Both the position numbers and the translations under genes were made by a program. The notes beneath the pieces are model-generated. The model was not told the DNA's origin. It was given only the letters and a program-made list of their open reading frames with translations, and searched no databases. This document shows, piece by piece, positions 41,757-51,915 of a DNA stretch of 64,000 bases; position 1 is the stretch's first letter; every line of letters begins with the position of its first letter. Location: contig OZ024736.1 in assembly GCA_964016875.1 (NCBI GenBank), positions 3,541,001-3,605,000 of the forward strand. The letters run 5' to 3'. This stretch comes from Fallopia convolvulus (Eukaryota; Streptophyta; Magnoliopsida; Caryophyllales; Polygonaceae).

Positions 41757-42955
41757 AAAGTTCCACCCCTCGCTTCCCGCTTGGGGTTGGAGAATCTCGT
41801 TTGGAAGAAGTTCCACCCCTCGCTTCCCGCTTGGGGTTGGAGAATATCGTTTGGAAGAAGTTCCACCCCTCGCTTCCCGCTTGGGTTTGGAGAATCTCGT
41901 TGAAAAGGTCCACCCCTCGCTTCCCGCTTGGGGTTGGAGAATCTCGTTTGGAAGAAGTTCCTCCCCTCGCTTACCGCTTGGGGTTGGAGAATCTCGTTGA
42001 AAAGGTCCACCCCTCGCTTCACGCTTGGGGTTGGAGAATCTCGTTTGAAAAAAAAATTCCACCCCTCGCTTCCCGCTTGGGGTTGGAGAATCTCGTTTGG
42101 AAGAAGTTCCACCCCTCGCTTCCCGCTTGGGGTTGGAGAATCTCGTTTGGAAGAAGTTCCACCCATCGCTTCCCGCTTGGGGTTGGAGAATCTCGTTGAA
42201 AAGGTCCACCCCTCGCTTCCCGCTTGGGGTTGGAGAATCTCGTTTAGAAGAAGTTCCACCCCTCACTTCCCGCTTGGGGTTGGAGAATCTCGTTTGGAAG
42301 AAGTTCCACCCCTCGCTTCCCGCTTGGGGTTGGAGAATCTCGTTGAAAAGGTCCACCCCTCGCTTCACGCTTGGGGTTGGAGAATCTCGTTGAAAAGGTC
42401 CACCCCTCGCTTCCCGCTTGGGGTTGGAGAATCTCGTTTGGAAGAAGTTCCTCCCCTCGCTTACCGCTTGGGGTTGGAGAATCTCGTTGAAAAGGTCCAC
42501 CCCTCGCTTCACGCTTGGGGTTGGAGAATCTCGTTTGAAAAAAAAATTCCACCCCTCGCTTCCCGCTTGGGGTTGGAGAATCTCGTTTGGAAGAAGTTCC
42601 ACCCCTCGCTTCCCGCTTGGGGTTGGAGAATCTCGTTTGGAAGAAGTTCCACCCATTGCTTCCCGCTTGGGGTTGGAGAATCTCGTTGAAAAGGTCCACC
42701 CCTCGCTTCCCGCTTGGGGTTGGAGAATCTCGTTTGGAAGAAGTTCCACCCCTCACTTCCCGCTTGGGGTTGGAGAATCTCGTTTGGAAGAAGTTCCACC
42801 CCTCGCTTCCCGCTTGGGGTTGGAGAATCTCGTTGAAAAGGTCCACCCCTCGCTTCACGCTTGGGGTTGGAGAATCTCGTTGAAAAGGTCCACCCCTCGC
42901 TTCACGCTTGGGGTTGGAGAATCTCGTTGAAAACTTCCACCCCTCGCTTCCCGTT
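41757..42955 (+). repeat. Tandem array of 45-50-bp units with a 490-bp higher-order period
   Basis: The unit is CCACCCCTCGCTTCCCGCTTG plus GGTTGGAGAATCTCGTT, followed by either TGGAAGAAGTT (50 bp) or GAAAAGGT (45 bp). About 25 units. Marker variants recur 490 bp apart: the A-rich TTTGAAAAAAAAATT at about 42045 and 42535, and CCCATCGCT/CCCATTGCT at 42164 and 42654. All six frames look open here because of the repeat. Position just after pol is typical for Tat 3' arrays. Confidence 0.95.
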
Positions 42956-42959
42956 TGGG

Positions 42960-43324
42960 ATACGAACGAGGTTCGTGAACCCCCTAAGACGCCAAGATTC
43001 GCGGACGGCTATTTTTAGGTTGGAACGAACTTCCAAAACAACGAGGTCCGAACAGAGGCTCACGACCTCATCACAGGACTACAACGCCCGGTGTGGTCCG
43101 AGCCCCACAAAAGATGTGACACTCGAACCATGAGGTTGGACGGATAAGGACTGACGTATGCAAGAAAGTCTAAAGCAAACAAGCATAGGAAAAGAAAGTG
43201 ACGAAGGGCATAAATATAAAAAGAGGTGTTTCGATTACAGACCCCGTAGGGTCACCCAAACAAAAAAAAAAGAAAGAGATGTTTTAATTACAAACCCCGT
43301 GAGGCCACCAAAGAAAATTTATCA
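42960..43324. other. Spacer between array and antisense gene
   Basis: Contains ACGAGGTC and CCTCGT words and a short A-rich run. No gene is seen. Confidence 0.5.
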
Positions 43325-46073
43325 TCATTTCTTCGAGGTTTCAGCCTCGGGACCGGTAAGATCGATGGTTTTAGGTGTTTCGGCAGAGGCAGCCGAGACT
43401 TCAGCAGGAGCAGGGGCAGCGGAGGCAAGAGGCGTGGGCGCATCGGTCGCGGGCTGAGGTCCCGTGGAGGTTAACTCCGGGTTCCCTCCAATAAGCTCTA
43501 CCTCGTGGGGCGCGGTGCTGAACACAGTCCCGTCCTCGTTGAGGAAGAACTCGCATTCCCCCTCGGGATCCTCCGACCCCAGCTCCCCCATGGTTTCATT
43601 GTAGTTGGGGTTGAAGAAGACGATCTGGGGGGTCGAGGTGCCCATACTTGGCTACCGCCTGTTCTACACCCATGCAGACTGCCTGGTGGAACATTTTCCT
43701 CACGCTCTCCACCAGCTCCGCCTTGTACTCTTCCCAGTCCACATACTTGGGACCCGCGGCCACGACCTCCTCGTTAAGCTCAACAATGCGCTCCTCGAGC
43801 CGCCTGATCTCCTCCTCGGCCCTCAGAAACTCTGCTTCCTTCGCCTTGAAGAACTCGTGTTCGGCGGAGAGCTTGCCCCGAAGCCCTTCAACCTCGCCCC
43901 GCAGAACCTCGGCCTCATCCCTCGCCCTCTTCTCCCCCTCCCTCGCCGCCTTTACCTCCTCCCTCGCCGCGGCCTCCGCGGCCTCGACCCGCTTCTTGGC
44001 CGCAGCCTCCGCAGCTTTGGACGATTCCGCGACCTCGGCCAGCTCCTTGGCCTGTCGCTCGCACACCTCGCTGCGGGCTCGAAGCGCCGCCTCCATCTTG
44101 TCCATCCTTGAGTGAGCGAGGGCGATGCGACTCCGGTTGTAATTATCAAAAAAGGTGTGTTGCAAGTTCACAGGAGGGAGAGAAAAGAAACAAGAAAGAG
44201 ACAGGAATTAACCACACAAAAACGAAAAAGCTTACCATGGCCGAGTACCGAGCGGCCTCGTCGTCGAGCGCCGCCTCGGTGAGGTTGTTGGCCCACGCGA
44301 CCTCCTCCTTGTAATCCCCCCGGGCCCACTCCAACGGGGCCCCTCTGATAGGTCCAGGGCAGTGAAACCTGGCGGGATGGGGGCCTGCGTCCCCGCGACT
44401 TCGCCCCTCGAAGTTAAATGCAGGGATGAGTTCCAGATCCCGCGAGCGTCGTTGATGGTCGCCCGACCGGGGTTTATTCTTCTTCTCCACGGGGGAAGAC
44501 CTCGCTTCCTTCCTTTTCAGCACGGCCTTGTCGTTAGACGCCCGGGGTGGATGGGTGGTCCCCTTCGTGGTGGCCCCTTTCGACGGAACCACCTCAGGCC
44601 TTTTCTCCCCTTGGGGCGACCCCGCGATGTCCCACTGCGATGCCCTCGCGACGTTCCCCTTGGGCAGGGCTCCCCCTGTCGCGGCCATTGGTGGAACAGG
44701 TCCCGACTGCGTTGTGTCTGTCCTCGCCTGCGAGCTCGGCTCGTTAATTGAAATCCCCTTGAGGACCCGGGGAGCAGGGGTTTTGGAACTAGAGGTCAAA
44801 GGCTGTTTCCCCTTCGACGTCGCGGTAAGAGCGTGCATAAAATCCACTGTCAAGAAAGAAGGGGCAAAAAAGAAAGAGCAGGTTAAGACGAGGTCAGAAA
44901 CAAATGTAACGAGGTTTATAACCTCGTAACCTTACGAGGAAAAAGAAAACAATCAGAGAAATAATGATAATAAAATACCCTCTCCACCCTCGCGAGGAGG
45001 GAAACTGAGGCTCAGCCCGGCCCGCTCAAGCCGGTCCTGAGAAAGGTAGCGCTCGTATGGCGCCTGGTACGCTGTGGCGTACCGAGCCTTGAGTGCCTGG
45101 AACTCAGCGACCTTGTACGGACACACGCATCTCTCGTAGTTACCCGGTGCCACAGGGAAATTAAGGTATCTCCCGCTGAGGTCTCGGCCCAAAAACCATT
45201 TAGGTTTCCACGTCCCGACGTTCGACTGGGTCGTGATGATTTTGACATTCGGCGTGCTGAGGTTAACCAGGGAACATCGAGGTTCTCTCCTCGCCAAGAC
45301 TAACGCCGACGAATCGTTGAGGTTTGGCTCGTCCAGAAGCTCACGGCTTCGAATTGTGTAGGCACACAACAACCGCCAGGCGTTCGGGAACAACTGGGCG
45401 GGGCAGACGCCCATGGCCCACAAGAAATCAACGATGTGCTAGGCCAAGGGCAGCCTGAAGCCCGCTTGGAGACTGACGAGGTGCACGACCGCACACCCCT
45501 CGTAGGACGCCAGGGGTCGGCCCTCCTCTTCTGGCAGTGCCAGCTCGACTCCCTCGGGCCAGGGGAAGTCTTTAGCTATGTCCGCGAGGTCTTCCAGCTT
45601 CAGATCGGTGGCCACCCCCTCGGACAAATAGGCCTCGGGAGTGCTCGGGCTCATGGGAATCTGTTCATTGAGGACGACAGGAGTGCCAAACACGGCGTCG
45701 GTAATATAGGCCTCGGGGAAGCTCGACGACACATACGCAGCCGAGGCTGAGGCAATTGCCGCGTCCAACCTCGCCTCAACCTCGGCGGCGATCACATCAG
45801 GAGAAGAAGAGGAAGCCATTTCAACACCAGAATATATGCGCAGACGGGGGAAGTACGAATTGATCGAAATAGCAGAGTCGTTGGATGAGAGCTCGCTGAA
45901 GACCAACGAAGGGGAACTTGGGTTCTGAGAGTCACTAGGCTCTACACTTCCTACAGATTCGGAGACCTCCTGATGGAAATTCTCTTGAAAATTAAAGACA
46001 AAGCCGGGCGGTGGGCTCGCAGAGGCTCTCCTAGGCATGAAAAGGCAACGTCCAGGCCGCGAAAAGCTAGCAC
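43325..46073 (-). pseudogene. Antisense ORF of element C (Transposase_28-like / plant gypsy-type)
   Basis: A gene opposite to gag-pol. Coding starts at 46038 (MPRRASASPPPGFVFNFQ). After a TAG at 45436 it continues IVDFLWAMGVCPAQLFPNAW, RLLCAY, like the HPNAWR motif of the plant 'putative gypsy type transposon' family. Predicted introns are 44978-44847 (GT...AG) and 44235 to about 44160 (acceptor now AA). The last part is a long Ala/Glu/Arg coiled coil (44110-43750) and an acidic tail ending at 43325. A frame change lies near 43640. Antisense extra ORFs are known in Tat elements; their role is unknown. Confidence 0.85.
44847..44978 (-). other. Predicted intron in the antisense gene
   Basis: Begins GTATTTTATTATC and ends CTTTCTTGACAG on the minus strand. 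132 nt, between the HPNAW-domain exon and the VDFMHALTATSKGKQP exon. Confidence 0.7.
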
Positions 46074-47074
46074 CTGGAAAAGAAAAGGTCAGTAAGACAC
46101 TAAAGGCAAGGCAACCAAAGATAAAAACACGAGATCATGACCCCATGAAAGAAGGAAGAACGAGGTCAAGCCCGAGATCGAAGAACGAGATCATGACCCC
46201 GGGAAAGAAAGAAGGACGAGGTCGAGCCCGAGATCAAAGCACAAAGATCATAACCTCGAAAAGAAAAGAGCACGAGGTCATAACCTCGAAAAGGAAAAAG
46301 CACGAGATCATAACCTCGGGATAAAATGGGCACGAGGTCGCAACCTCGGGGGACAAAGCAACGCGAGGTCGTAGAGGAAAAGGCCACGTGGCATCCTACA
46401 AGCTACTCTGACAGGATAGGACGGCAAAGAAGAATTTGAAGCGCCAAAATAAAGGAAAGAGAAAGAAGGCCAACCAACGGTGGAAGCCAGCGGTGGAAGC
46501 CCAAACGTCCGGTCAATCAGACATCATGACGTTTGGGCTCCCGAGGGTTTTCGAAAAGTGGTGGGCGGAGAAGCGGAAGTTTAACCGCCACCCAAAAAAA
46601 AAGAAGAGAGAAAAGCAATAAAACCAAAAACCCAACGATACCCTCACGGCGGCGACCTCCCCTCACCACCGTCTCACCACCGCCTCACCACTACAACACC
46701 GCCCCCCGAAGCGTAACACGAAAAAGAAAAGCAGAACGAAAAAAGGGGAGGAGAAGAAAAACCAAGAGGAAACGAGGGCACTACAGAGCAAGAACCACCC
46801 CCAACACCACCGCGCCGCCAACAAAGAAGCACCCAGGAATCACCAACACCCACCCAGATGCAAAACGAAACAAGGAAAGAGCAAAGAAAAATGACAAGGG
46901 CAAACGCTAAAAAACACACACAACCCTGCCACCGCCGCTTCGCCACCGTGACACCGGCACGAAACACCGGGTGACACACCGTCGCCCTTACATAACACGG
47001 GGCAAAAAGCGAACAAAGGAAGAATCAAAGGCAAAAAATACCAAAAGACAGGAGGAAGAAGATCAAGAACTTAC
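46074..47074 (-). other. Predicted 5' intron of the antisense gene
   Basis: Begins GTAAGTTCTTG at 47074 and ends TTTTCTTTTCCAG at 46074. About 1 kb, including the 31-bp CGAGGT/ACCTCG repeats. Confidence 0.6.
46125..46370. repeat. Palindromic about 31-bp tandem repeats
   Basis: About seven units such as GCACGAGGTCATAACCTCGAA. CGAGGT-CATA-ACCTCG (46273-46288) is a perfect hairpin. Spacing is 29-31 bp for the last four units, with looser copies before. Confidence 0.8.
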
Positions 47075-47215
47075 TTGTTTAAAGGTCATCGAACGAGAGG
47101 CGGTGGCGCAACTGGCGAACGACAAAAAGCTCGTCGGAAACCGTCTGGAGAAACCGCTCAGAAGAAACTGAAGAGATCAAGAGAGAGAAGGAGCGAAAAT
47201 GTTGGAAAGAGAAGA
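47075..47215 (-). other. Predicted 5' exon (leader) of the antisense gene
   Basis: Pyrimidine-rich leader between the TATA box and a canonical donor. No long frame; likely untranslated. Confidence 0.55.
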
Positions 47216-47242
47216 TGAGGGGGAGGCGTGTGAGATACGCCC

Positions 47243-47250
47243 TTATAAAG
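47243..47250 (-). promoter_or_regulatory. TATA box of the antisense gene
   Basis: CTTTATAA on the minus strand, about 30 nt upstream of a C/T-rich leader, facing into the element from just inside the 3' LTR. Confidence 0.6.
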
Positions 47251-47514
47251 AGCAGATTTGAGCCTCCCCCACTCCCGAAAGGCTTTTTGAGCCTGTCTCA
47301 CCTGGACGGCCCACTAAGCAAAGTATGGCGAAAAGGCCCAAGAATCTTCATCCGCGCAGAACAAGAAGAACACCTAAGTACAGAGTCTCACACCTCGCAA
47401 AGCACCCTCCCAACCTCGAGAACTTCATAACTCCTAAAAAAACCCCGCATCTCGCGGATCCAGGGAACTTATACCCTGCGGCCCTCGGGGCGAGGCCCCC
47501 AGGCCATGGGGTTG
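47251..47514. other. Spacer before the 3' LTR of element C, with PPT
   Basis: Contains GC-rich CCTCGGGGCGAGG palindrome near 47483-47496 and ends in CCATGGGGTTG, the probable polypurine tract. Confidence 0.5.
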
Positions 47515-48284
47515 TGATGATGTCCAAAACAGTAAAAGCAAAAAGTGGGCCCAAAGAGACCCCCATAGGCAATTTAGGGGACCACGTCCATGCCCGATTA
47601 TTTAAAAACAAAACTCCCGACGGATGCGAGGTCTCTCAACATTCCGGGACGAGGTCTCGACCTCGTCACCGACTCTACTAATACACCCGCCCGCTCGAAC
47701 CAATCACAAGCGACCTCACTCCCGAACCAATCACCAGCAACCTCACTCCCAAACCAATCACAAGTGACCTCACTCGTGGACCAATAAAAAACCCTTATTT
47801 CGGGCATCCCACATCGAACATTGGCCTAAACTTGGCCCCCCAATTCTCTATAAATAGAGAAGAACCTCGTAGGAAGAAGGGGTCGAAAAACCACTTGAAC
47901 TCAAGAACTCTCTTGCTTGTTAAAGATCGACGTGATAGGAACATCGTCAAAAGACCTCGCTACAGATAGGAGAAACCCACAGAAAGACCCCAAAGTCGCG
48001 CAGGGACCTCGTTCATGCCTAAAACCTCACTACAGAAACTCACAAAACTCTCTACATCATACCCTCAAATCTACCTCGCCCTAGAATCGACCTCGCAACA
48101 TTTAGGTGCGATCTCGGAACCTTGTAGGAGGTCTAGGTGTGATTCTCAAAGTTGTACATCAACCTCGTAGGTTTGTAACCTCGCTACCACGGAAAAATCA
48201 TAAATAAAGGAGCAAGTGTTTGCACTCAAATATAATAATCTTGTTTCTTGTCTCGTAGCGTAGCTGTTATTTCGGGTTTCATCA
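47515..48284 (+). mobile_element. 3' LTR of element C
   Basis: 770 bp, about 15 substitutions and one indel from the 5' LTR by eye. Followed by GCGAT (48285-48289). Confidence 0.96.
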
Positions 48285-48667
48285 GCGATGAGTATGAGGC
48301 TGATGGTGTTGGTTGGGATGAGCAGGCTGCTGCATTTCGTGCTAGATTTTATTCTGAGCCTTCTGAATGGGCTTCTGCTCCACAGACTACAGTTGGTTGG
48401 GGTGCACCTCCCCCAGCTACTCGTGCATCCACTTCTGCTTCTATTGCTGCTTCCTCTAGTTTGCCATGAACAGATGGTATGAGTTTTGAGGATCGTATGT
48501 TGAGTGGGATGCAACACTTATCTATTCGTCAAGATGCCATGTCTGCACGTCAGGATGCTATGGATCGTTCATTGGAGGCATTTAATGAGCATCAGAGGCG
48601 GGCAGCTGTTTTCTGGCAGACACAGTGGCCAGGTTATCCATCATTCTTTCCACCAGATCAGCAGTGA
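48285..48667 (+). pseudogene. Post-pol ORF of element B, last part
   Basis: Continues DEYEADGVGWDEQAAAFRAR, FYSEPSEWAS, a Ser/Ala-rich stretch, a stop at 48467, then MSFEDRMLSGMQHLSIRQD and SLEAFNEHQRRA to a stop at 48665. The amphipathic end is like the C-terminal tail of element A's ORF. Confidence 0.75.
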
Positions 48668-48710
48668 GTCTTCTGATTCCTTCTTCTGTACTTTGGTCTT
48701 TATTTCTTAG

Positions 48711-48747
48711 CTTCATTGGGGACAATGAAGGGTTTAAATATGGGGGA
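48711..48747 (+). promoter_or_regulatory. Hairpin plus internal polypurine tract (element B)
   Basis: CTTCATTG-GGGA-CAATGAAG (perfect 8 bp), 11 nt, then GGGGGAAGGGA. The same arrangement recurs at 49320-49358. Confidence 0.75.
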
Positions 48748-49319
48748 AGGGATTCACTGCTATATTTGTATTATATGTACAGTTGCATTCTATTTCTGTC
48801 ATTTGATTCAGTTAAATACAAAAAAGAAAAAAACATATATAAAAAAAGCCATAAAAATAGAGAAAAAGGCATAAAAATCCTGGGATGAGCTGAAAACCCG
48901 AAAGGGCGGTTCAGGTAATAAGCAGGTAACCCAGACCAACATTAGGCTAGGGTAATAAGAGGTTTATGAGAGATGTGAGTATTTGTGAGCACACCTAAGA
49001 AAAATGAAAAGAGTGATGAGGTGAAAACCCGAAAGGACGCCTAAGTAGAATGAGTGGTAAAATCAGAGTGTTTAGGATTATATTCTACTTTGGGGCTTGG
49101 GGATTAAACTTTAGATGTTGGGTAGATCCTAGGTTGCTCTACACTTTTTGGAGCTTGAGTGCTATATTTTGTATCTGTGAGGTATGTGATTTGAGCTTTC
49201 ATGTTTTTGCTCACTATTTCTCTACATGGGTATGGGTTGTGAGTTGAGAGTAGATTTTTCATATTTCCCTTTACTTCCTATGGATCTTTGATAGGATTTA
49301 TTGTTAGATTTATTTTGAG
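48748..49319. other. 3' untranslated region of element B
   Basis: No gene. Two copies of GAAAACCCGAAAGG.CG at about 48892 and 49024, each a small CCC/GGG hairpin. Confidence 0.5.
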
Positions 49320-49358
49320 CTTACTCGAGGACGAGCAAGATCTAAGTATGGGGGAATT
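49320..49358 (+). promoter_or_regulatory. Hairpin plus terminal polypurine tract (element B)
   Basis: CTTACTCG-AGGA-CGAGCAAG (one mismatch), 10 nt, GGGGGAATT, then the LTR. Confidence 0.85.
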
Positions 49359-50511
49359 TGATACGCTGGTTTTAGTACAGCGTAATTCTGTATTTTTATT
49401 AGGATTTTTTGAGTGTTTTAGGCTAGATTAGGATGATTATCTGTAATATCAGCAAAAGCCTACAGTTGAAGATTTGGAAGACAGAAGTCCTAATTCAGAA
49501 TTGAAGTGCTTAAGGAGTCAAGATCCGCGCCCTCGGATTAGATCCGCGCCCGCGGTGCCGAGAAAAAAGCGAAGCATCCGAGGGCGAAAAAGGCTGGATC
49601 CGCGACCGCGGATTATTTCCGCGCTCGCGGATCGAGGCTTTCAACGCTGCCTTTGTCTCGTTTTATTTTATCTTTTTTATTATTACATCTTTATATTTCG
49701 GACTTATTTCTACTATTTAAGTTAGTTTCGAGTTTCACTTTAGGGTTACACAATTTAGAGAGACATTCTAGCATACTTTCAGAATTATTTCAGTTTTTAG
49801 TTTAATTACGAAGAACTAACTTCCCTTTGGAGTTTGTTTAATCAAGGAAGCCTTTTTATGTATTTCGTGAGATTCTGGTAACTTTTTTATCCCTGGTTAA
49901 TATCAAAACTCTTGTGCTTAATTTATGATTATCAATTGATTTCTCTTGGTGCGCAAATTGTTGAATTTGATTGATATTCTATTGTTTGGATTTGTTTGAT
50001 TATTGTCTGTGCAATCTTATTTATCCTTGAAACAACTCCTTTCTAAGACCGTGGACTAGAATTGAGAAAGAGTATTTGATTGTTATTTTATGCATGAGAC
50101 TCGTAGCTTGATTGCATGATTTAATATCCTTCTATCCTTAATATTTTGTATGATTTGAATTAAGCGTTCTTGTTCATATCATCGTTTCGCTTAGACCGTG
50201 GACAAGCGGAAATCTTTTATAAGGATTGGAATTAACTAGGGAATTAATAGAAAAGTGGATGAATAAATGATCGGATGAGTAAAAAGGTGGAATTGATTGA
50301 ATAAACTCTATTTTCGTCCAATTGATTTAATCCCAATAATATTTGCTTGTTTGTTTATTTGCCTGAACTTCCAAAAACCCCTGTCTTTGCTTTTGCTGAT
50401 TGATCAGAATCCCGATTCTCTTGGGTTCGACCCCTTGCTTGCTTGCTATACTAGTTAGTAATTTAGGGTTATTTATCTTTGATCTTGGCAACAAGGATTT
50501 TAGCCGAGTCA
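49359..50511 (+). mobile_element. 3' LTR of element B
   Basis: 1153 bp, same ends as the 5' LTR. Followed by ATAGG (50512-50516). Confidence 0.96.
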
Positions 50512-50516
50512 ATAGG

Positions 50517-50976
50517 ACAGCTTACAAAACACCGATTGGAATGTCGCCTTTTAGGTTGGTGTTTTGTAAAGCTTGTCATCTTCCGGTGGAGATCCAACAC
50601 CGAGCTTATTGGGTTGTGAAGAATTGTAGTCTGCAGATGGATGAAGCCGGTGAGTTGAAGAAGCTTCAGTTGCAAGAGCTTGAGGAATTACGGTTATAAG
50701 CTTTTGACATCGCGGCCATATACAAGGAGAAGACCAACGCGGCCATATAAGGTTTTGTTATATCAATCTAGACTAAAACTTTTTCCAGGAAAGCTAAGGT
50801 CGAGATGGACGGGGACGTTCATAATAGCTCAGACGTATCCTCATGGAGCGGTGGAAATTTATGATGAAGCCACTCATTCGCTACAAAAGGTGAATGGTCA
50901 GCGTTTGAAGCTGTATTTTAAAGGATTTAGCAATGCTATTCTTGAAGAAACGGTTTTGAACGAACCAAACACATAA
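50517..50976 (+). pseudogene. Integrase of element A, last part
   Basis: Resumes with TAYKTPIGMSPFRLVFCKAC and HLPVEIQHRAYW, a coiled stretch (ELKKLQLQELEELRL) with a stop at 50698, then LYQSRLKLFPGKLRSRWTG and YPHGAVEIYDE, the usual C-terminal domain, ending at 50976. Confidence 0.9.
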
Positions 50977-51015
50977 GCGGTAATGCGTCAAGCTAATGAC
51001 GTTAAACAAGCGCTT

Positions 51016-51033
51016 CTTGGGAGGCAACCCAAG
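51016..51033 (+). promoter_or_regulatory. AGGCAA-loop hairpin after pol (element A)
   Basis: CTTGGG-AGGCAA-CCCAAG, preceded by GACGTTAAACAAGCGC. Covaries with the element B copy at 33634-33651. Confidence 0.75.
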
Positions 51034-51915
51034 CTTTGCTTTTAATTTTTATTTTATTTTCTAGATTTAGTTTTGTTTTTGGTTTGTTTTTGTGTGGTTT
51101 TCGGTTTTTTTTTTTTTTTTTTCTTAGTTGTAGGTAAAGTCGGAAAACAAGTACACGCCGTACGAGGAGGTGAAGACGGCCTTGCATTCATGGCCCGGGA
51201 ACGAGAAAATCGAGGCCGAGTTACTGAGGCCACAACGCGGCTACACCCGGCTAGAGCGCCCCCACGCCGTCACACCGAAACCGCGCCCCGAAGGGCCGAG
51301 TTACTGCAGCCGGAGCGCGGTCAAAACCAGGAGAGCGCGACCGCGCTCTCAGCGGTCACAAACCGCGCTCTGTCCCGTTTCGGCGAATTAAACCCGAAAA
51401 ACCCCAAACTTTCCCCATTCACTCCATCTTCTACCTTAGGCCGCCGCACCTCCTCTCCCTTCTCCTCCATTGAAGCTCCACATTCAACCTCCATTGAAGA
51501 TCAAAACGCCAAATCAAGCCTAGATTTGCACTCCTAGTCATCAAACAAGTAAGATTTCTCACTCTTCTCTTCAAATTTCATCCAAAAATTGAAGGTTTCA
51601 ACCTAAAATTTTCTAAATTAGGTTTTGCATAAAAACCTCAATTTAAGGGATTTTTAGGCCAAATTTCTTCAATTTGAGTTTAGATTCATCAATATTAGCA
51701 TGATTATGAATTAGTTTCATGTCTAGAACTTGAAAATTCCATAATTTCGAAAATTAATTAATTTTCATGCTAATTAATCTAGGTTAGTGGGGGAAGAGAG
51801 AGTTTTGAGAGTAATTATTGCCTATTATTACTTGTTTGGTGGATTGCTCTTGCCGGGGCAATCGAATTGTGCTTGCTTGTGGTGTTTTTGATTGTTGTGT
51901 AGGTGAACAAGACAA
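51034..51915 (+). other. Post-pol leader of element A
   Basis: T-rich run (about 51100-51125), then the GC-rich dyad module, then a UTR-like AT-rich part. The frame at 51073-51537 only reads through the module and is not a gene. Confidence 0.6.
51228..51375 (+). repeat. GC-rich dyad module after pol (family A)
   Basis: AGAGCGCG-AC-CGCGCTCT at 51332-51349, plus GGGCCGAGTTACTGC and GGAGCGCGGTCAAAAC shared with the gag-linker copy. Confidence 0.85.

Larger units (their letters stand above)
35578..48284 (+). mobile_element. Element C: Tat-type Ty3/Gypsy retrotransposon
   Basis: 12.7 kb with two LTRs of 769 and 770 bp (35578-36346, 47515-48284) that differ at roughly 2% by eye, flanked by GCGAT. 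It carries gag, protease, RT, RNase H, a second archaeal-type RNase H, integrase, a tandem-repeat array and an antisense gene. This is the layout of Tat/Retand-like elements. It is the innermost and youngest member of the nest. Gag-pol has a few stops and frameshifts. Confidence 0.96.
29844..50511 (+). mobile_element. Element B: Athila-like element lacking pol
   Basis: 5' LTR 29844-31087 and 3' LTR 49359-50511, duplication ATAGG. Without nested element C it is about 7.96 kb. It has PBS, gag, protease, a post-pol ORF and two polypurine tracts, but the sequence jumps from the end of protease (33590) directly to the post-pol leader. RT, RNase H and integrase are absent. It fits non-autonomous GAG-bearing retrotransposons (TR-GAG type) that depend on a partner's pol. 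The family is related to A but clearly distinct. Confidence 0.95.

Noticed and set aside
41522..42930. Several long frames on both strands in the tandem array
   Set aside because: They exist only because a 45-50-bp unit without stops is repeated; different frames give unrelated low-complexity peptides.
41757..42955. CRISPR-like regular repeats
   Set aside because: Units are directly abutting with no unique spacers, and the locus is a plant retrotransposon 3' region.
43505..44314. Plus-strand frames opposite the coiled-coil part of element C
   Set aside because: High GC third positions of the antisense gene leave the other strand open; only the minus strand gives a coherent protein.
51073..51537. 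Frame of 154 codons after pol of element A
   Set aside because: It starts in a T-rich run (poly-Phe) and reads through the GC-rich dyad module; no family resemblance.
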